Below, in pieces: positions 53,340-61,717 of a stretch of 64,000 nucleotides of DNA. The stretch is from Denitrificimonas halotolerans (GTDB lineage Bacteria > Pseudomonadota > Gammaproteobacteria > Pseudomonadales > Pseudomonadaceae). Position 1 is the first letter of the stretch. The number at the start of each line of letters is the position of its first letter. Location of the stretch: positions 17,335 through 81,334 of the forward strand of contig NZ_JAXIVU010000012.1 of NCBI RefSeq assembly GCF_034259425.1, in the 5' to 3' direction. The notes below the pieces were generated by a model. The model saw only the letters and a list, made by a program, of their open reading frames with translations. It ran no database searches and was not told the origin of the DNA. A program made the position numbers and the translations under genes.

Positions 53340-53494
53340 GCTGGTAGCGCCTCAAATAAATAAGTTCAAGATAGCCGGTAATTATAGCGGAGTTAGTCGT
53401 CGAGATGGAAATAGCGGTGGATTTACTTGTCGGCAATGAGAAAAGCACAGCGTTACATGCCGTTTAGGCTAGAATACAGCGCATTTTGCCTAGT

Positions 53495-53613
53495 ATGGAG
53501 ATGGAATTGAGTGCGATTTCCTTGGTGTGAACAGCACTGGTTTGAAGTCAGCATGGCCGAGAGAGGTGGCTAGGCGTGACAAGTAACAGTGCTGTTGAGA
53601 CAGTGTAAAGGAA
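53495..53613 (+). promoter_or_regulatory. structured leader of LysE-family exporter, candidate riboswitch or attenuator
   Basis: AACAGCACTG (53530-53539) pairs perfectly with CAGTGCTGTT (53587-53596). Inside it, GTCA/TGAC (53547-53550/53577-53580) and GCC/GGC (53556-53558/53568-53570) close a GAGAGAGGT loop. Outside it, TTCCTT (53518-53523) pairs with AAGGAA (53608-53613), which is the SD of the exporter. A 12-codon frame (ATG 53495 to TGA 53528-53530) ends at the start of the main stem. SD masking is inferred. It does not match lysine or guanidine riboswitch consensus as I know them. Confidence 0.6.
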
Positions 53614-53621
53614 GAGTAAGT

Positions 53622-54257
53622 ATGAGTGTAAGTGTGTTACTGGCTTATATAGTGGCAGTAGTTGTCTTAATAGCTACACCAGGCCCAGTGGTGGCCTTGA
53701 TAATGAATGTTGCGGCACGTTATGGCGTGCGCTATGCGCTGATCACTGTATTGGGGGCTAATTTGGCCTCTCTGGTATTACTTACCAGTGCTGCTCTGAT
53801 TATTTCAGGAGTGGTGGCGTTGCACGAATATTGGCTCAATTGGGTCAGTTTAATAGGTTGCGGATTTATAGGCTGGATGGCTTTCAATAATTTGCGTGCT
53901 GAGTTGCGGAATAAAACCGCTACAGCGCGTACGCCTGATTCTAGTCTTGCTCCGAAGCGGCATTCAGGATTTTTCAATGGTTTCTTGCTTGGGGTATCCA
54001 ACCCTAAGGATATTATTTTTTTTGTGGCTTTTTTCCCGCAATTTATTGCTGTCACGCCGAATTTGAAATTGAGTTTAGGGGTGTTAACCCTTGTGTGGAT
54101 GTTGGCCGATTTTGTGATTTTAATGAGCTATGCGTTGTTGGTGCGCGGACGTTTATTTCAGCGCCATGCGCGCAAGATATCTCTCTTATCAGCGGTTTTT
54201 TTATTGCTGATAGCCAGTGTTGGCGCGTTGTATACGTTATTAGCTTGGGATGCTTAA
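53622..54257 (+). CDS. LysE/RhtB-family exporter
   Basis: 211 residues from ATG 53622 (MSVSVLLAYI), eight bases after AAGGAAG; the frame is open further upstream into the leader. LIATPGPVVALIMNVAARYG and GFFNGFLLGVSNPKDIIFFVAFFPQF are RhtB hallmarks, with about six membrane segments. Exports an amino acid or related metabolite. The neighbouring ornithine decarboxylase makes a polyamine-linked substrate conceivable, but nothing in the protein proves it. Confidence 0.88.
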   Translation: MSVSVLLAYIVAVVVLIATPGPVVALIMNVAARYGVRYALITVLGANLASLVLLTSAALIISGVVALHEYWLNWVSLIGCGFIGWMAFNNLRAELRNKTATARTPDSSLAPKRHSGFFNGFLLGVSNPKDIIFFVAFFPQFIAVTPNLKLSLGVLTLVWMLADFVILMSYALLVRGRLFQRHARKISLLSAVFLLLIASVGALYTLLAWDA

Positions 54258-54308
54258 TAGTTCTACTATAGTTATAGGGCTTTCATTTATTTCTGTGTTG
54301 GCCTATAT

Positions 54309-54392
54309 ATGAAATCCTTAGAACAAAATAATCTTAAAATTGCTCGTTTAAGGTTGCTATCTAAAGAGCATGCCCCTAAAGTGCGCGCTTAG
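54309..54392 (+). CDS. candidate 27-residue leader peptide upstream of ornithine decarboxylase
   Basis: ATG 54309 opens a 27-codon frame ending in TAG 54390-54392; the C-terminal part reads IARLRLLSKEHAPKVRA, with three arginines and several lysines. The stop touches the first base of the structured region that follows, the layout expected of a translational sensor. The E. coli ornithine decarboxylase gene speF is controlled by a leader peptide (SpeFL) that senses ornithine, but there is no sequence likeness. The ribosome-binding site is weak (GTTGG), which lowers confidence. Confidence 0.4.
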   Translation: MKSLEQNNLKIARLRLLSKEHAPKVRA

Positions 54393-54524
54393 AACGCTCA
54401 TGCTGAAACGATCCATCCGGCTCAAGTACTGCCGACGAGAGGTTGATAGCTTTAGGGATATCAATCATCGGCGACATGCCTTGGGAAGTAGGCGAACCAA
54501 AGTGGGGAAACGGATTTAGCGTTC
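54392..54524 (+). promoter_or_regulatory. structured leader of ornithine decarboxylase
   Basis: GAACGCT (54392-54398) pairs with AGCGTTC (54518-54524), extended by ATCC (54411-54414) with GGAT (54512-54515). Inside, GCCGA/TCGGC (54431-54435/54468-54472) encloses TTGATA/TATCAA (54443-54448/54459-54464), and TTGG/CCAA forms a further arm. The speC SD follows about 35 bases later. Structure is read by eye; control by ornithine or polyamines is inferred. Confidence 0.5.
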
Positions 54525-54577
54525 AGTTTTAATCCCTTATTTTATTGTTTTGCCATGACCCGGAGAGGAGTCCAGCT

Positions 54578-55741
54578 ATGTCCATTAATGTGGAAGACTA
54601 TTTCGCGCCTGAAACTTTTAAAAAAATGAAGGCCTTTGCTGATCAGCATGAAACTCCATTTGTTGTGATTGATACAGCAACTATCGCTCGTGCGTATGAC
54701 GAGATCGTAGAAAATTTTCCTTTTGCTAAAGTTTATTACGCAGTAAAAGCTAATCCGGCTTTAGAAATTACTGAGTTGCTAAAAAATAAAGGATCTAATT
54801 TTGATATCGCCTCGATCTATGAGCTGGATAAGGTGATGTCTTGTGGAGTTAAACCCGAACAAATCAGCTTTGGCAACACCATTAAAAAAGCTCGTGATAT
54901 ACGTTATTTTTATGAGAAAGGTGTGCGCATGTTTGCCACTGACTCAGAAGCAGATCTGCGTAATATCGCTAAAGCAGCACCAGGCTCGAAAATTTATGTG
55001 CGTATTTTGACCGAAGGTTCTGGTTCTGCAGATTGGCCTCTCTCTCGTAAGTTTGGTTGTCAGACCGATATGGCTATGGACTTATTAGTGCTGGCTCGCG
55101 ATTTAGGTCTAGTTCCTTACGGTGTCTCCTTCCATGTGGGTTCACAGCAGCGTGAAATTGGTTCATGGGATGCAGCCATTGGTAAAGTAAAGCTGATTTA
55201 TGATCGTTTATTACATGAAGATGGTATTCGTCTTCAGATGATCAATATGGGTGGCGGTTTTCCTGCTAATTATTTGAATCAAACCAATTCCTTGGAAGCT
55301 TATGCTGAAGAAATTACCCGATTCTTACAGGAAGATTTTGGTGATGAGTGGCCGGAAATCATTCTAGAACCGGGGCGGTCGTTAATTGCCAATGCGGGTA
55401 TTTTGGTCAGTGAGGTGGTGTTAGTATCACGTAAGTCGCGCACAGCGGTTGAACGTTGGGTATATACCGATGTGGGTAAATTCTCAGGTTTGATTGAAAC
55501 TTTAGATGAATCCATTAAATTTCCGATTTGGACTGAAAAGCAAGGTGAGCTAGAAGATGTTGTGATTGCTGGTCCTACCTGTGACAGTGCTGACATTATG
55601 TATGAGAATTATAAGTATGGTTTACCACTAAATTTAGCCAGTGAAGACCGACTCTATTGGTTATCAACTGGGGCTTATACCACCAGTTATAGCTCGGTAG
55701 AGTTCAATGGTTTCCCGCCGTTGAAGTCTTATTATTTATAA
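54578..55741 (+). CDS. speC: ornithine decarboxylase (alanine-racemase fold)
   Basis: 387 residues from ATG 54578 with GAGAGGAG upstream; the same length as the P. aeruginosa enzyme. PLP lysine in VYYAVKANP, phosphate-binding EPGRSLIANAG, GPTCDSADIMYE (active-site Cys and Asp) near the end. It makes putrescine from ornithine. A structured leader and small upstream frame precede it, and piuA follows, as in Pseudomonas where speC is close to piuA-piuC. The polyamine importer at 42-47 kb is functionally related. Confidence 0.95.
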   Translation: MSINVEDYFAPETFKKMKAFADQHETPFVVIDTATIARAYDEIVENFPFAKVYYAVKANPALEITELLKNKGSNFDIASIYELDKVMSCGVKPEQISFGNTIKKARDIRYFYEKGVRMFATDSEADLRNIAKAAPGSKIYVRILTEGSGSADWPLSRKFGCQTDMAMDLLVLARDLGLVPYGVSFHVGSQQREIGSWDAAIGKVKLIYDRLLHEDGIRLQMINMGGGFPANYLNQTNSLEAYAEEITRFLQEDFGDEWPEIILEPGRSLIANAGILVSEVVLVSRKSRTAVERWVYTDVGKFSGLIETLDESIKFPIWTEKQGELEDVVIAGPTCDSADIMYENYKYGLPLNLASEDRLYWLSTGAYTTSYSSVEFNGFPPLKSYYL

Positions 55742-55790
55742 CAAAAGTTTGTGGGAAATAGGCCCAATACAGATATTTCAATAAATTAGT

Positions 55791-55809
55791 GGTAATGCTA
55801 ATCGTTATC
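55791..55809 (+). promoter_or_regulatory. Fur box
   Basis: GGTAATGCTAATCGTTATC matches 16 of 19 positions of the Fur consensus GATAATGATAATCATTATC. It lies 38 bases before the piuA start, so iron repression is expected. Confidence 0.88.
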
Positions 55810-55847
55810 ATTTAGGATTCCTCCTCCGATAGAGAGGAGGATTTCCT

Positions 55848-58049
55848 TTGTCTGCACCAATCGTTTCTTCAAAAAAACAACCTCAATCTTTGTTGCTTAC
55901 TGCTGTTGGCCTTGTCTTGACATCAGCTAGCCACTTATCAGCTGCACAAGAAGTTATGTCGGCTGTTGAGTTGAGCTCTCAAACTGTCGTTGGTGAAACA
56001 CCGGCTTATCGCAGTACTCATTCCGTTTCAGTTAAAAATACTGCGCCGCTATTTGATACGCCGCAAACCATTCAAGTCATTCCTGCTGAAGTGATTAAAG
56101 AGCAGCAAGCACTGAGCTTGCGTCAAGTACTGAGCAATGTCTCAGGTATTACTTTCAATGCTGGTGAGGGTGGCGGTGGCTCAGGTGATAGTGTCAATAT
56201 CCGTGGTTTTAGTGCCAATGCGAATATGCAGATTGATGGCTTACGTGATAGCACCCAGACTAACCGTACTGATACTTTTAATATTGAAGCGGTTGAGGTA
56301 ATTAAAGGCCCCAACTCAGTTTTTGGTGGCAGTGGTACTACAGGCGGCAGTGTGAATCAGGCCAGTAAAGAGCCTATGCTGCGTGATTTTACTGAGTTGG
56401 GCGCTTCTTTAGGTACGGATGGTTATCACCGTATGACTTTAGATACCAACCAGACCTTAGAGCGCTTAGGTAGCGGCAGTGCGTTTCGCTTAAATTTAAT
56501 GGCACATGAAAATGATGTGCCTGGCCGTGATGATATTGATCGTAAGCGCTGGGGTATTGCACCTTCGGTGTTATTTGGCCTAAGTGACACCGCGCGTTTA
56601 ACGCTGAGCTATTTCCATCAGGTCGACGACAATTTACCTGACTACGGTGTGCCAGCGCGTGATGGTAAAAAGCTCGCCGGTGTGAGCCGCGATGATTACT
56701 TTGGTTTCCGCAATTTTGATAAAGAAGAGATCACCAGTGATGCCTTCACTATTAAGTTTGAGCACGATATTAATGAAGCCTTGCAGGTGCAAAATTTAAC
56801 CCGTTACAGCCGCATTGATCGCGATACGATTATTTCTGCTGCGCATGTAAATGTGGCTGGTTTGCCAGCAGGCCGTTATAAACCTGCTGGCCCACAAGGT
56901 TATGGCCGTGATGTTGAATCACAAATGTGGATTAACCAGCTGAGCTTAATTGGTGAAAACGATTTCTTAGGGATGCAACACAGCTGGGTTGTGGGCGGAG
57001 AAGTGTCGCGCGAAACCTATGACCGTGAGGCTTACAATCATGCCTTTGATTTTACTGGCATTGATTATGATTTATACAATCCACCGAGTTACTACGCCGG
57101 TGCTGCACAGCGCACCTCTTTGGATAACACCAAAACCCATCTGACCAATAAAGCTGTTTATGCCTTTGACACCATCAGCCTAACGCCCAAGTGGGATATT
57201 AATTTAGGTTTGCGTTATGACTGGCTCAATGGCGATTATGAAAAAACGACACTTGCAACTGCAACTAAAGCTGAAAAGTATGAAAATTACCGCACTGAAG
57301 ATAAAAAATTCAGTGGCCGTGTGGGCTTAGTCTACAAGCCTGCGGACAATGGCCGTATTTATGTCGCTTATGGCACGTCATTTAATCCATCAGCTGAGTT
57401 CTTAACCACTATGGCGTCTGGTGTGAGTGGCGCTACTGCAGATTTGTCCCCAGAGAAAAACCGCAGTTTAGAGTTGGGTGCTAAGTGGATCTTCTTTAAT
57501 AGCGCATTAGAGCTAGACGGTGCGATTTACCATGTGGAAAAAACTAATGCGCGTGAGCAGTTGGCGGATGGTTCTTATGTTTTAGCTGGTGAGCAGCGTG
57601 TGCAAGGTGTGGAGTTGGGTGCGACGGGTAAAGTGACAGATGCCTGGAAAGTCTATGCCAACTATACCTATATGAGTAGTGAGACCACCAAATCCAGCGA
57701 CGCCAAGAAAAAAGGCCAAGCATTGGCCAATACACCGCCACACTCGTTTAACTTGTGGACCACTTATGATTTACCACAAGGCTGGCAAGTAGGTTATGGT
57801 AGCCGTTATGTCAGTCAGCGTAATGTCACTTCAGATACGAAAGCCAAGTTAGCTGAATACTGGGTGCACAACGCTTTGGTGGCTTACCAAGTCAATGATC
57901 AGCTCAATGTGCAGCTCAATATGAACAATATTTTTGATAAAGATTATGTTGAGCGCGTACGTCAACGTCCAGGCGATGACTCACGCTCATCTGCGGTTGA
58001 ATTCGGTGATGGCCGTAACGTCGTTTTATCCACGACCTATAAGTTCTAA
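55848..58049 (+). CDS. piuA: TonB-dependent siderophore receptor (PiuA/Fiu-like)
   Basis: 733 residues from TTG 55848 with AGGAGG seven bases upstream. Signal peptide ending SAAQ-like, plug domain with FDTPQTIQVIPAEVIKEQ, VNIRGFSANANMQIDGLRD and VEVIKGPNSVFGG, then a 22-strand barrel ending in the terminal phenylalanine of VVLSTTYKF. Outer-membrane receptor for catecholate-type ferric siderophores. A Fur box precedes it, and the dioxygenase piuC follows after a terminator-like hairpin. PiuA naming rests on the speC and piuC neighbours. Confidence 0.92.
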   Translation: MSAPIVSSKKQPQSLLLTAVGLVLTSASHLSAAQEVMSAVELSSQTVVGETPAYRSTHSVSVKNTAPLFDTPQTIQVIPAEVIKEQQALSLRQVLSNVSGITFNAGEGGGGSGDSVNIRGFSANANMQIDGLRDSTQTNRTDTFNIEAVEVIKGPNSVFGGSGTTGGSVNQASKEPMLRDFTELGASLGTDGYHRMTLDTNQTLERLGSGSAFRLNLMAHENDVPGRDDIDRKRWGIAPSVLFGLSDTARLTLSYFHQVDDNLPDYGVPARDGKKLAGVSRDDYFGFRNFDKEEITSDAFTIKFEHDINEALQVQNLTRYSRIDRDTIISAAHVNVAGLPAGRYKPAGPQGYGRDVESQMWINQLSLIGENDFLGMQHSWVVGGEVSRETYDREAYNHAFDFTGIDYDLYNPPSYYAGAAQRTSLDNTKTHLTNKAVYAFDTISLTPKWDINLGLRYDWLNGDYEKTTLATATKAEKYENYRTEDKKFSGRVGLVYKPADNGRIYVAYGTSFNPSAEFLTTMASGVSGATADLSPEKNRSLELGAKWIFFNSALELDGAIYHVEKTNAREQLADGSYVLAGEQRVQGVELGATGKVTDAWKVYANYTYMSSETTKSSDAKKKGQALANTPPHSFNLWTTYDLPQGWQVGYGSRYVSQRNVTSDTKAKLAEYWVHNALVAYQVNDQLNVQLNMNNIFDKDYVERVRQRPGDDSRSSAVEFGDGRNVVLSTTYKF

Positions 58050-58057
58050 GATGCATT

Positions 58058-58091
58058 CACCCTCTATGCTAGCTGTGTAGAGGGTGTTTTT
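58058..58091 (+). terminator. hairpin after piuA
   Basis: CACCCTCTA (58058-58066) pairs with TAGAGGGTG (58078-58086), then TTTTT. It separates piuA from piuC by partial or full termination. Confidence 0.85.
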
Positions 58092-58103
58092 GAGATTAAA
58101 ATT

Positions 58104-58784
58104 ATGATGGTACATATCCCCAATGTGCTCACACCCTTGCAAGTGCAAGAGTGTCGCCAGTTATTAGGCCAAGCGGCTTGGCAGGACGGTAATGCTACCT
58201 CAGGCTTTCAATCAGCCATGGCAAAAAATAATTTGCAGTTGGCACAAGATTCGGCCATTGCGATTAAAATTGGTGCACTGATTGTGCAGGCACTGCAAAA
58301 CAATCCGTTATTTATATCAGCAGCTTTACCTGAAACGATTTTTCCGCCTTTATTTAACTGTTACCAAGTTGGTCAAGGTTTTGGTGTACATGTGGATAAT
58401 GCAATTCGTATGGATCCGAATACAGGGCAAAAAGTACGCACTGACTTGTCCGCAACCTTGTTCTTTAGTGAACCTGATGAATACGATGGTGGTGAATTGG
58501 TTGTGGAAGATACTTATGGTACACACAGTGTCAAGTTGCCCGCTGGTGATATGGTTTTATATCCATCTAGCAGCTTGCATCAGGTGTTGCCGGTCACCCA
58601 TGGGCAGCGTATTTGCTCGTTTTTTTGGTTGCAAAGTATGATTCGTGAGGATGCCCAACGTGGTTTGTTATTTGACTTAGATACAAGCATTCAAGAGGTT
58701 AATCAAACTATGGGCGCAGGACATTCAGTCAGTGTGCAACTGACGGGTATTTATCATAACTTACTACGTCGTTGGGCCCGTTGA
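58104..58784 (+). CDS. piuC: Fe(II)/2-oxoglutarate-dependent PKHD-type hydroxylase PiuC
   Basis: 226 residues of the double-stranded beta-helix dioxygenase fold. Metal ligands in GFGVHVDNAIR (H-x-D) and SSSLHQVLPVT (distal His), with TLFFSEPDEYDGGELVVEDT and GQRICSFFW (2-oxoglutarate Arg) between and after. In pseudomonads PiuC is iron-regulated next to piuA; the substrate is unknown. The ribosome-binding site is weak; ATG 58104 or 58107 could be used. Confidence 0.93.
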   Translation: MMVHIPNVLTPLQVQECRQLLGQAAWQDGNATSGFQSAMAKNNLQLAQDSAIAIKIGALIVQALQNNPLFISAALPETIFPPLFNCYQVGQGFGVHVDNAIRMDPNTGQKVRTDLSATLFFSEPDEYDGGELVVEDTYGTHSVKLPAGDMVLYPSSSLHQVLPVTHGQRICSFFWLQSMIREDAQRGLLFDLDTSIQEVNQTMGAGHSVSVQLTGIYHNLLRRWAR

Positions 58785-58921
58785 ATCAAATGTTAGGGTT
58801 GGCAGGTTAACCTAGTGTGCGTTACTGATCGCTGGCTATGATGTTTTGATTTGAGAGCGGAGAGGTAAAACACCGTAGTGCAGTGTGCAGCAGCGATGCT
58901 TCTGGTTTTATCAAAATCGCG

Positions 58922-59545
58922 TAAGACTCCGTACTTTTAGTGCGAGGATTGATACTTTTAAGCGGTTTTAGGTGTTGACTGCTGAACACAGCACCTCGGT
59001 ACTTGTAACAAAGACCAAGTGAGCATGGAGTTAAAAAATGCAGTGCCTATATCGTGGCCTTGAGGGAAAGCTGGTCATAGCGCAACGGGTTAGAAATAAA
59101 ACCCAAGTCAAAACCATTTACGCCAAGATTGCTAACCGTAGAAAAGACGCATTGCACAAATTTAGCCGCGAGCTGGTCAACCGCTGCAGTGAAATCTATG
59201 TGGGCAATGTTAGTAGTTTAAAACTCGTTAAAACCACGATAGCTAAGTCAGTGTTGGATGCTGCCAGGGTCAATTAAAAACAATGCTGGACTATAAATGC
59301 GCTCACGTAGGCATTGTTTTTAAGGAAGTAAATGAGGCATACACCACCCAAACCTGTTCGAGTTGTGGCAGCTTGCCCGAATCGAGGCCGAAAGGTATCG
59401 CAGGGCTTGGAATAAGAGAGTGGACGTGCAGTGGGTGTGGTGTCACCCACGATCGCGATATCAACGCGGCACGTAACATTCTCGCGGCCGGGCATGGCCG
59501 TCTAGCAGTAGGAATCCCCGTTCTTTAGGTCGGGGAGGACGTCAA
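58922..59545 (+). mobile_element. IS200/IS605-type element, internally deleted copy C
   Basis: 624 bases. Begins CAAAATCGCG after TTAT (58918-58921) and ends GTCAA at 59545, so both ends survive, with the left hairpin (CTCCGTAC/GTGCGAGG) and the right CGGGG arm. The middle of tnpB is missing. It could still move if Y1 transposase is supplied elsewhere. Confidence 0.87.
59038..59528 (+). pseudogene. tnpB, copy C, truncated and frameshifted
   Basis: The first part (59038-59277) matches TnpB from RGLEGKL through VGNVSSLKLVKTT, and the second (59283-59528) from MLDYKCAHVGIVFKEV to GIPVL. Between them GGCTGGGG in intact copies has become GCCAGGG, a one-base loss that shifts the frame. About 195 N-terminal codons with the first RuvC Asp are deleted. 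The zinc ribbon and last Asp (HDRDINAARN) remain. Confidence 0.9.
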
Positions 59546-59574
59546 TTAACAAAGTGGTGGAGTAGTTTGTAAAG

Positions 59575-60291
59575 TTAAGGTTGTGCAATCTCAATGACAC
59601 CATCAGCAATAATGCTTACTTGGCTGCTGCCGGCCTCAACTTCTGGGGTAACAGCTGACTCATCAGACATTGCCATCATCATTTTGTTGGAACGTGCATA
59701 GATTGGTGGGCGCGCAAAGCCACTGCTGCTGAGGTTCAGATTTACAACTTTATAGTCTTTGCTACCAAAAGCTTCTGTTACCAATTGCGCGCGAGCTTGG
59801 AATGCATCAATGGCTTCTTTGAGCAGCGCGTCCTCACTGTTTGTACGGGTTTTTGGGGCAATACTAAACTGCATATTGGCCATTTTTAAAGATTGCAGTA
59901 ACTTGCCTGTTAGCGCTGATAGTGCTGAGAAGTCAGTGCTTTCTAAGCGTATTTCTGCACGTTCGCGCCAAGCAATGATTTTTTTATCTTTCTCATCGTG
60001 TACTGGATAGCTGCGGCGATTGCCCATGCGTACATTAATTTGCGGTTGCTGACGGGCAGATTTTACTGCTGAATTCAGTGTTTTAGTGATTTGAGTCGCT
60101 AATTGGGCGGGGTCTGTATTTTGTTCTTCGGTATATAGGGTCACTTCCATTTGATCATGAGCTACTTCTTGGTAGGCTTCGGCGCGTAATGAAACCTGGT
60201 TATATAGTTGCTCATTGGCTAGTGCAGCGCTGCTAGTAGCTAAGCTGGCGGTGAGTAAAGCGATTGGTGCGCTTAAGCGTAAAAACTGCAT
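59575..60291 (-). CDS. SIMPL-domain (DUF541) periplasmic protein
   Basis: 238 residues from ATG 60291 (MQFLRLSAPIALLTASLATS) with GGAG nine bases upstream; signal peptide ending AALA. The SIMPL/DUF541 domain spans the mature part (VSLRAEAYQEVAHDQMEVTL to the end). Relatives are oligomeric periplasmic or outer-membrane proteins linked to oxidative stress; no activity is known. It is divergent from roxS with about 140 bases between. Confidence 0.86.
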   Translation of the reverse strand: MQFLRLSAPIALLTASLATSSAALANEQLYNQVSLRAEAYQEVAHDQMEVTLYTEEQNTDPAQLATQITKTLNSAVKSARQQPQINVRMGNRRSYPVHDEKDKKIIAWRERAEIRLESTDFSALSALTGKLLQSLKMANMQFSIAPKTRTNSEDALLKEAIDAFQARAQLVTEAFGSKDYKVVNLNLSSSGFARPPIYARSNKMMMAMSDESAVTPEVEAGSSQVSIIADGVIEIAQP

Positions 60292-60434
60292 TGTTATGAC
60301 TCCATTGGCAGGGGTGCAGTAAGGAAAAGACAGTATACTCAGGGTAAGGTTCCTTGGGTGACTGTGAGTGCTCAATGATTTATCAGGATAAGCTGTGAGG
60401 CAGTTATACTCTAAGGATATCTCGAGGAGAAATT

Positions 60435-61703
60435 ATGCTGGCACCTACACAGTTATTGTCTGCTAGCCGTCAGAACCTATGGCGGCTGACTTGGATTCGT
60501 CTTTTAGTTCTTGCTGCTCAGGCTGGAACGTTGGGCTTTACTTATGTCAGCGGCATGGTGGTCTTAGAGTGGCTGCCATTGCTGATCATTTTGCTATTGT
60601 CATTGGGTATGTGCACTTTAACTGGTTTGCGTTTACGTGGTAGTTGGCCAGTGACTGAGCTGGAATTTGCTGCACATTTAGGGATGGATTTATTTATTCA
60701 TAGTGGTTTGCTTTACTATGTAGGCGGCTCTACCAACCCTTTTGTTGCCTATTATTTGGTGCCTTTAACCATTGCCGCAGCGACTTTGCCTTGGCTGTAT
60801 TCTATTGTGTTAAGTGGTTTAGCTTTGACGGGTTATACCGCGTTGCTCATCTGGTATCAGCCTTTGCATTTGCAAGGGGAAAAGGTTGGCGAATTGCTGA
60901 TTACATTGCACTTGTTTGGTATGTGGCTTAATTTTGCTCTTTCTGCTGCTTTTATTACGTTTTTTGTTGCAAAAATGTCCGAAGCTGTGCGTGAACAAGA
61001 TCAACTGCGCGCAGCACGCCGTGAAGATAATATGCGTGATCAGCAACTTTTAGCCGTAGCAACTCAGGCAGCCGGAGCTGCCCACGAATTGAGTACCCCC
61101 CTTTCAACGATGAGCGTGTTATTGACTGAGCTGCGTCATGCTCATGCCAGTGAAAAAGACTTGCAAGAGGATTTAGCTGTATTGCAAGAACAGGTCAAGC
61201 TGTGTAAAGGGACTTTGCAGCAGTTGGTACGTGCAGCAGAAGCTGACCGTCGTCAAACAGTTGCTGAGCAAACTGTGGTGCAATGGTTGGAATCATCTTT
61301 AGATCGTTGGCATTTAATGCGCCCCGAAGCAACGTATCGTTATCAAGTTTCTGGAACAGGGATGCCACCAGCTTTAATGCCGCCGGTTGATTTAAGCCAG
61401 GCATTATTGAATTTATTAAATAATGCTGCGGACGCCTGTCATGAAAATTTGAAGATAGATTTAGATTGGGATGATCAGTGGATTGTTATCACTATTCGTG
61501 ACTATGGTGCAGGAGTGCCTTTAGCCATTGCAGAGCAATTGGGTAAGCCTTTTTTTACTACTAAGGGCAAAGGTTTTGGTTTGGGTTTGTTTTTAAGTCA
61601 AGCCAGTGTGATTCGTTCGGGTGGCACGGTAAAGTTATATAACCAAGACGGTGGTGGAACTTTGACAGAGTTGCGTTTACCACGCGTGCATACAGAGCTT
61701 TAA
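60435..61703 (+). CDS. roxS: redox-responsive sensor histidine kinase RoxS (RegB/PrrB family)
   Basis: 422 residues. Six N-terminal membrane helices (about 20-178) with the quinone-binding heptapeptide GGSTNPF at 97-103; H-box GAAHELSTPLS with His217; Cys257 in KLCKGTLQQ at the position of the redox cysteine of RegB; ATPase motifs NLLNNAADAC, DYGAGVP and GFGLGLFLS. It senses the quinone pool and oxygen and phosphorylates RoxR. The ribosome-binding site is GAGGAGAAA. Confidence 0.95.
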   Translation: MLAPTQLLSASRQNLWRLTWIRLLVLAAQAGTLGFTYVSGMVVLEWLPLLIILLLSLGMCTLTGLRLRGSWPVTELEFAAHLGMDLFIHSGLLYYVGGSTNPFVAYYLVPLTIAAATLPWLYSIVLSGLALTGYTALLIWYQPLHLQGEKVGELLITLHLFGMWLNFALSAAFITFFVAKMSEAVREQDQLRAARREDNMRDQQLLAVATQAAGAAHELSTPLSTMSVLLTELRHAHASEKDLQEDLAVLQEQVKLCKGTLQQLVRAAEADRRQTVAEQTVVQWLESSLDRWHLMRPEATYRYQVSGTGMPPALMPPVDLSQALLNLLNNAADACHENLKIDLDWDDQWIVITIRDYGAGVPLAIAEQLGKPFFTTKGKGFGLGLFLSQASVIRSGGTVKLYNQDGGGTLTELRLPRVHTEL

Positions 61704-61717
61704 GCGAGGAGTTATTA

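Noticed and set aside
53530..53596. tRNA-like or tRNA remnant in the LysE leader
   Set aside because: TGGCCGAGAG resembles a D arm, but there is no anticodon arm, T arm or acceptor of correct geometry.
59553..59574. An extra terminator or gene between copy C and the SIMPL gene
   Set aside because: The gap is under 30 bases and shows no hairpin.
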